DNA of 64,000 nucleotides from Ruminiclostridium cellobioparum subsp. termitidis CT1112 (GTDB taxonomy: Bacteria > Bacillota > Clostridia > Acetivibrionales > DSM-1351). Under the pieces are notes generated by a model, which was not told the origin of the DNA, did no database searches, and saw nothing but the letters and a program-made list of their open reading frames with translations. Of this stretch, positions 62,086 to 64,000 are shown piece after piece (positions within the stretch are counted from its first letter, which is position 1; every line of letters starts with the position of its first letter). Made by a program: the position numbers and the translations under genes. The DNA lies in contig NZ_AORV01000042.1 in assembly GCF_000350485.1 (NCBI RefSeq), positions 1-64,000 of the forward strand. The letters run 5' to 3'.

Positions 62086-63033
62086 TCATCCTAAAAGAAT
62101 TTCTTCCCTTTCCCTGAAATATTTCGCAGACTGCATCACAAGGCTGTCAAGAGATGCTTTGTCCGGTTTCCCATACATTGCAGGATAAGGTGCTCCTCCA
62201 GGTCCAAGTGGTTCGGGGGTTACATACCGACCTTCGGTGTTATAACCAATCAGATATAATGCCATAATTATTGTATCAAGGTCCATAGCTCCGTCTCCTA
62301 ATGCACACCTGTTACTGTCGGCCATATGGAGATTAACCAGCTTCTCCCCCGCCTCAATTATTGCCTCTCCTATGTGGCTTTCCTCCGACTGCATATGATA
62401 TACATCTCCATTAATATGAGCTATACCGGGATGATTTACCGCTTTTATATACTTTATGGCATCATCCACTGTATGTATGAAACTGATTTCGGCGGAACGC
62501 ACAGGCTCAATTGCAGCTTTCACATCATACTTGACAAATATGTCAGCGATGCCTCTTATAGTCTCTACACTTCTCTCAAATTCCATATTGTCATACGCCA
62601 AAGGCCTGCCGCAGTCGCCCGGCAATACCAGCATATATGAGCCTCCCACGGCAGCAGTGAATGGGACTTCCCGTCTTATATAATCTATCGCTCCCTGTCT
62701 TTGTATCGCTCTGTTGCTTGACAGGTCATTGTCGTCGGAAAACATGCCGCAAACTCCTGCAACCTTTATGTCAAATTTGCCAAGTACTTTTAAAACCTCA
62801 TCGGCATTATATCCAAGATCCGTACTGTAGTGGTTGCCATGGAGTTCTATATACTTGATGCCTGCCTTAAAAAGACGTTCAGCCGATTCTTCCAGATTTT
62901 CAACACCAAAGCCCCAATTACTCCAGGACAGATTCAGCCTTCTCTTAAGCTTTTCAGGGTTATTTTTCTTTAATTTAAGAAAGGCCCTCTTTATTTTCTC
63001 ATTTGTAATTTCATAATTTTGCTTCTTCATCAT
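62086..63033 (-). CDS. Sugar phosphate isomerase/epimerase-like TIM-barrel protein
   Basis: This 315-residue protein is of the xylose-isomerase-like (AP endonuclease 2) barrel family. Probable metal ligands are the Glu of AAIEPVRSAEISF (near residue 175), the Asp/His of HINGDVYHMQ, the His of VNLHMADSNR and the Glu of VTPEPLGPGG. Relatives include ketose 3-epimerases and inositol-catabolism enzymes; the substrate is unknown. It is followed by no close gene; the aldo/keto reductase upstream on the same strand suggests a shared sugar-catabolic unit. Confidence 0.8.
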   Translation of the reverse strand: MMKKQNYEITNEKIKRAFLKLKKNNPEKLKRRLNLSWSNWGFGVENLEESAERLFKAGIKYIELHGNHYSTDLGYNADEVLKVLGKFDIKVAGVCGMFSDDNDLSSNRAIQRQGAIDYIRREVPFTAAVGGSYMLVLPGDCGRPLAYDNMEFERSVETIRGIADIFVKYDVKAAIEPVRSAEISFIHTVDDAIKYIKAVNHPGIAHINGDVYHMQSEESHIGEAIIEAGEKLVNLHMADSNRCALGDGAMDLDTIIMALYLIGYNTEGRYVTPEPLGPGGAPYPAMYGKPDKASLDSLVMQSAKYFREREEILLG

Positions 63034-63115
63034 TTTCCACTTCCCTTCATTACTGCATATTCTTACCCAAGATTTGTTTTATCGATATTTAAATGACCGG
63101 TATTCAAAATAGGCT

Positions 63116-64000
63116 TTATATTAAAAAGTCTTCTTGTACAAATTCAATTTCCAGGGTATCTAGTGCAGTGTTAAGCTGCTCTATGCTGTCGGAGCTCATA
63201 AGAGCCAGCATTTGAGGTTCACGCGTCAGGATATAACCCAGCAGTACCTGTGTAATATCCGTATTGTACTTTGACATGAGCTTCTTGATATGTATCATCA
63301 ACTCCAGGTTGCCTTTTGTGTAATAAGGGCTCTCCTTAACCGCCTGTTCTCCTTTTGCATTCAGAATGTGGAAGAAGGCGCTGCAAAGACTCATATATGC
63401 AGTCAGCACATTACCGGTATTCTGAGTGTGGTACCTGAGCATTCCGGCATCTGCAGTAATCATTGTTGGGTCTGGAAAAGGCTTCATACTGTCTGAACCA
63501 TAGTTGAAAAGCGCCTGATTCATCACAAAGCCTCTGTAGCCCATTTTTGTGCAATACTCGTCGGCCTGTCTCATACGCTCGGTTGTCCAGTTCGAGCAGG
63601 CGTAATATTGGATTTTGCCTGCTTTCACAAGGCTCTCCATTGTCTCGATCAACTCCGGTACCGGACGGTTTACGTCATCTCTGTGGTAACAGTAAATGTC
63701 GATGCAATCTACCGACAGCGCCTTTAAACTGAGCGATATGTCATATTCGATATCCTTTTTTGAAAGGCGGCTTATGTTCATCGTTTTCAAGGATGGATGA
63801 CCGCCTTTTGTGATTATCACAATATCGTCACGATGGCCGCGATGACGGATCCAGTCCCCCACAACGCGCTCTGCTCTGCCGGTCTCAGGTTCCACCCAAT
63901 CCGAATATACCCTGGCACAGTCGATCAGATTGCCTCCCTTTTCAACATAACTCTCAAGTATTTTGAACGCGTCCTTTCCATCCCAGGAAAGCCCGGCGTT
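63116..64000 (-). CDS. Aldo/keto reductase, N-terminal part beyond the window
   Basis: The frame is open to the last base of the window (294 codons seen). It starts inside the protein with N-A-G-L-S-W-D-G-K-D, then GGNLIDCARVYSDW, which holds the catalytic Asp and Tyr of the family. VIITKGGHP (catalytic Lys) and VDCIDIYCYHRDD (His) follow, as does YYACSNWTTERM. It is therefore a barrel NAD(P)H-dependent oxidoreductase missing roughly its first 30 residues here. The substrate is unknown. It precedes the epimerase gene by about 80 bases. Confidence 0.88.
   Translation of the reverse strand, partial: NAGLSWDGKDAFKILESYVEKGGNLIDCARVYSDWVEPETGRAERVVGDWIRHRGHRDDIVIITKGGHPSLKTMNISRLSKKDIEYDISLSLKALSVDCIDIYCYHRDDVNRPVPELIETMESLVKAGKIQYYACSNWTTERMRQADEYCTKMGYRGFVMNQALFNYGSDSMKPFPDPTMITADAGMLRYHTQNTGNVLTAYMSLCSAFFHILNAKGEQAVKESPYYTKGNLELMIHIKKLMSKYNTDITQVLLGYILTREPQMLALMSSDSIEQLNTALDTLEIEFVQEDFLI

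Overview
The window reads as the chromosome of a low-G+C, spore-forming, flagellated Firmicute of the class Clostridia, most like the cellulolytic Ruminiclostridium/Acetivibrio group. The grounds are the sporulation genes spoIIGA-sigE-sigG, CotF-type coat proteins, tRNA-sensing T-box leaders, a MurT/GatD pair and a YesMN/Lpl sugar-import locus. The genus is inference from gene content; no 16S rRNA is present. No tRNA, rRNA, CRISPR array, phage gene, transposase or recombinase was seen.

Layout. 1-7.6 kb: a minus-strand flagellar operon, flgB-flgC-fliE-fliF-fliG-fliH-fliI-fliJ-motE and the first codons of the next gene. 7.6-14.4 kb: dprA, topA, trmFO and a comM/yifB ATPase. 14.8-25.2 kb: an accessory carbohydrate locus with a GH106-like glycosidase, two ABC permeases and a lipoprotein, divergent from a YesM/YesN two-component system. 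25.3-28.7 kb: nrdR, sigG, sigE and spoIIGA, with a spoIIG-type promoter. 28.9-33.7 kb: a BceAB-type peptide-resistance transporter and its BceRS system, lying inside the otherwise classical ftsZ...spoIIGA neighbourhood. 34.2-39.05 kb: ftsZ, ftsA, sbp, ftsQ and the 3' part of murA. 39.3-50.2 kb: murT/gatD, a T-box-controlled DAHP synthase, a lytic transglycosylase, coaE, polA, an ECF sigma/anti-sigma pair and a lone response regulator. 50.2-53.2 kb: the 5' part of murA, two coat proteins and tyrS with its T-box. 53.7-55.8 kb: DUF421/DUF4363 proteins and a cation exchanger. 56-61.2 kb: a surface-glycan operon with the three enzyme types expected for an N-acetylated 6-deoxy-L-hexose. 61.5-64 kb: a tandem-repeat coiled-coil protein, a TIM-barrel epimerase and a cut-off aldo/keto reductase.

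The most unusual observation is that murA is split in two. Its N-terminal 116 codons (50.53-50.18 kb) and C-terminal 302 codons (39.04-38.13 kb) lie in the same orientation, 11 kb apart. Both break exactly at the catalytic-cysteine codon, and each break carries the same 15-bp sequence, CACAACCACCCGGAT. Joining them at that repeat restores a 418-codon murA directly upstream of ftsQ. The interval holds polA and coaE and no recombinase, so a site-specific rearrangement, an excisable segment served by a recombinase elsewhere, and an assembly misjoin all remain possible.

Other non-coding signals are a 369-bp imperfect palindrome beside ftsZ; a dispersed palindromic repeat at 11.5 and 25.3 kb; a leader before the BceS-type kinase with a 10-nt sequence complementary to that gene's ribosome-binding site; a BceR-type operator; and a sigma-F/G-type promoter before sigG.
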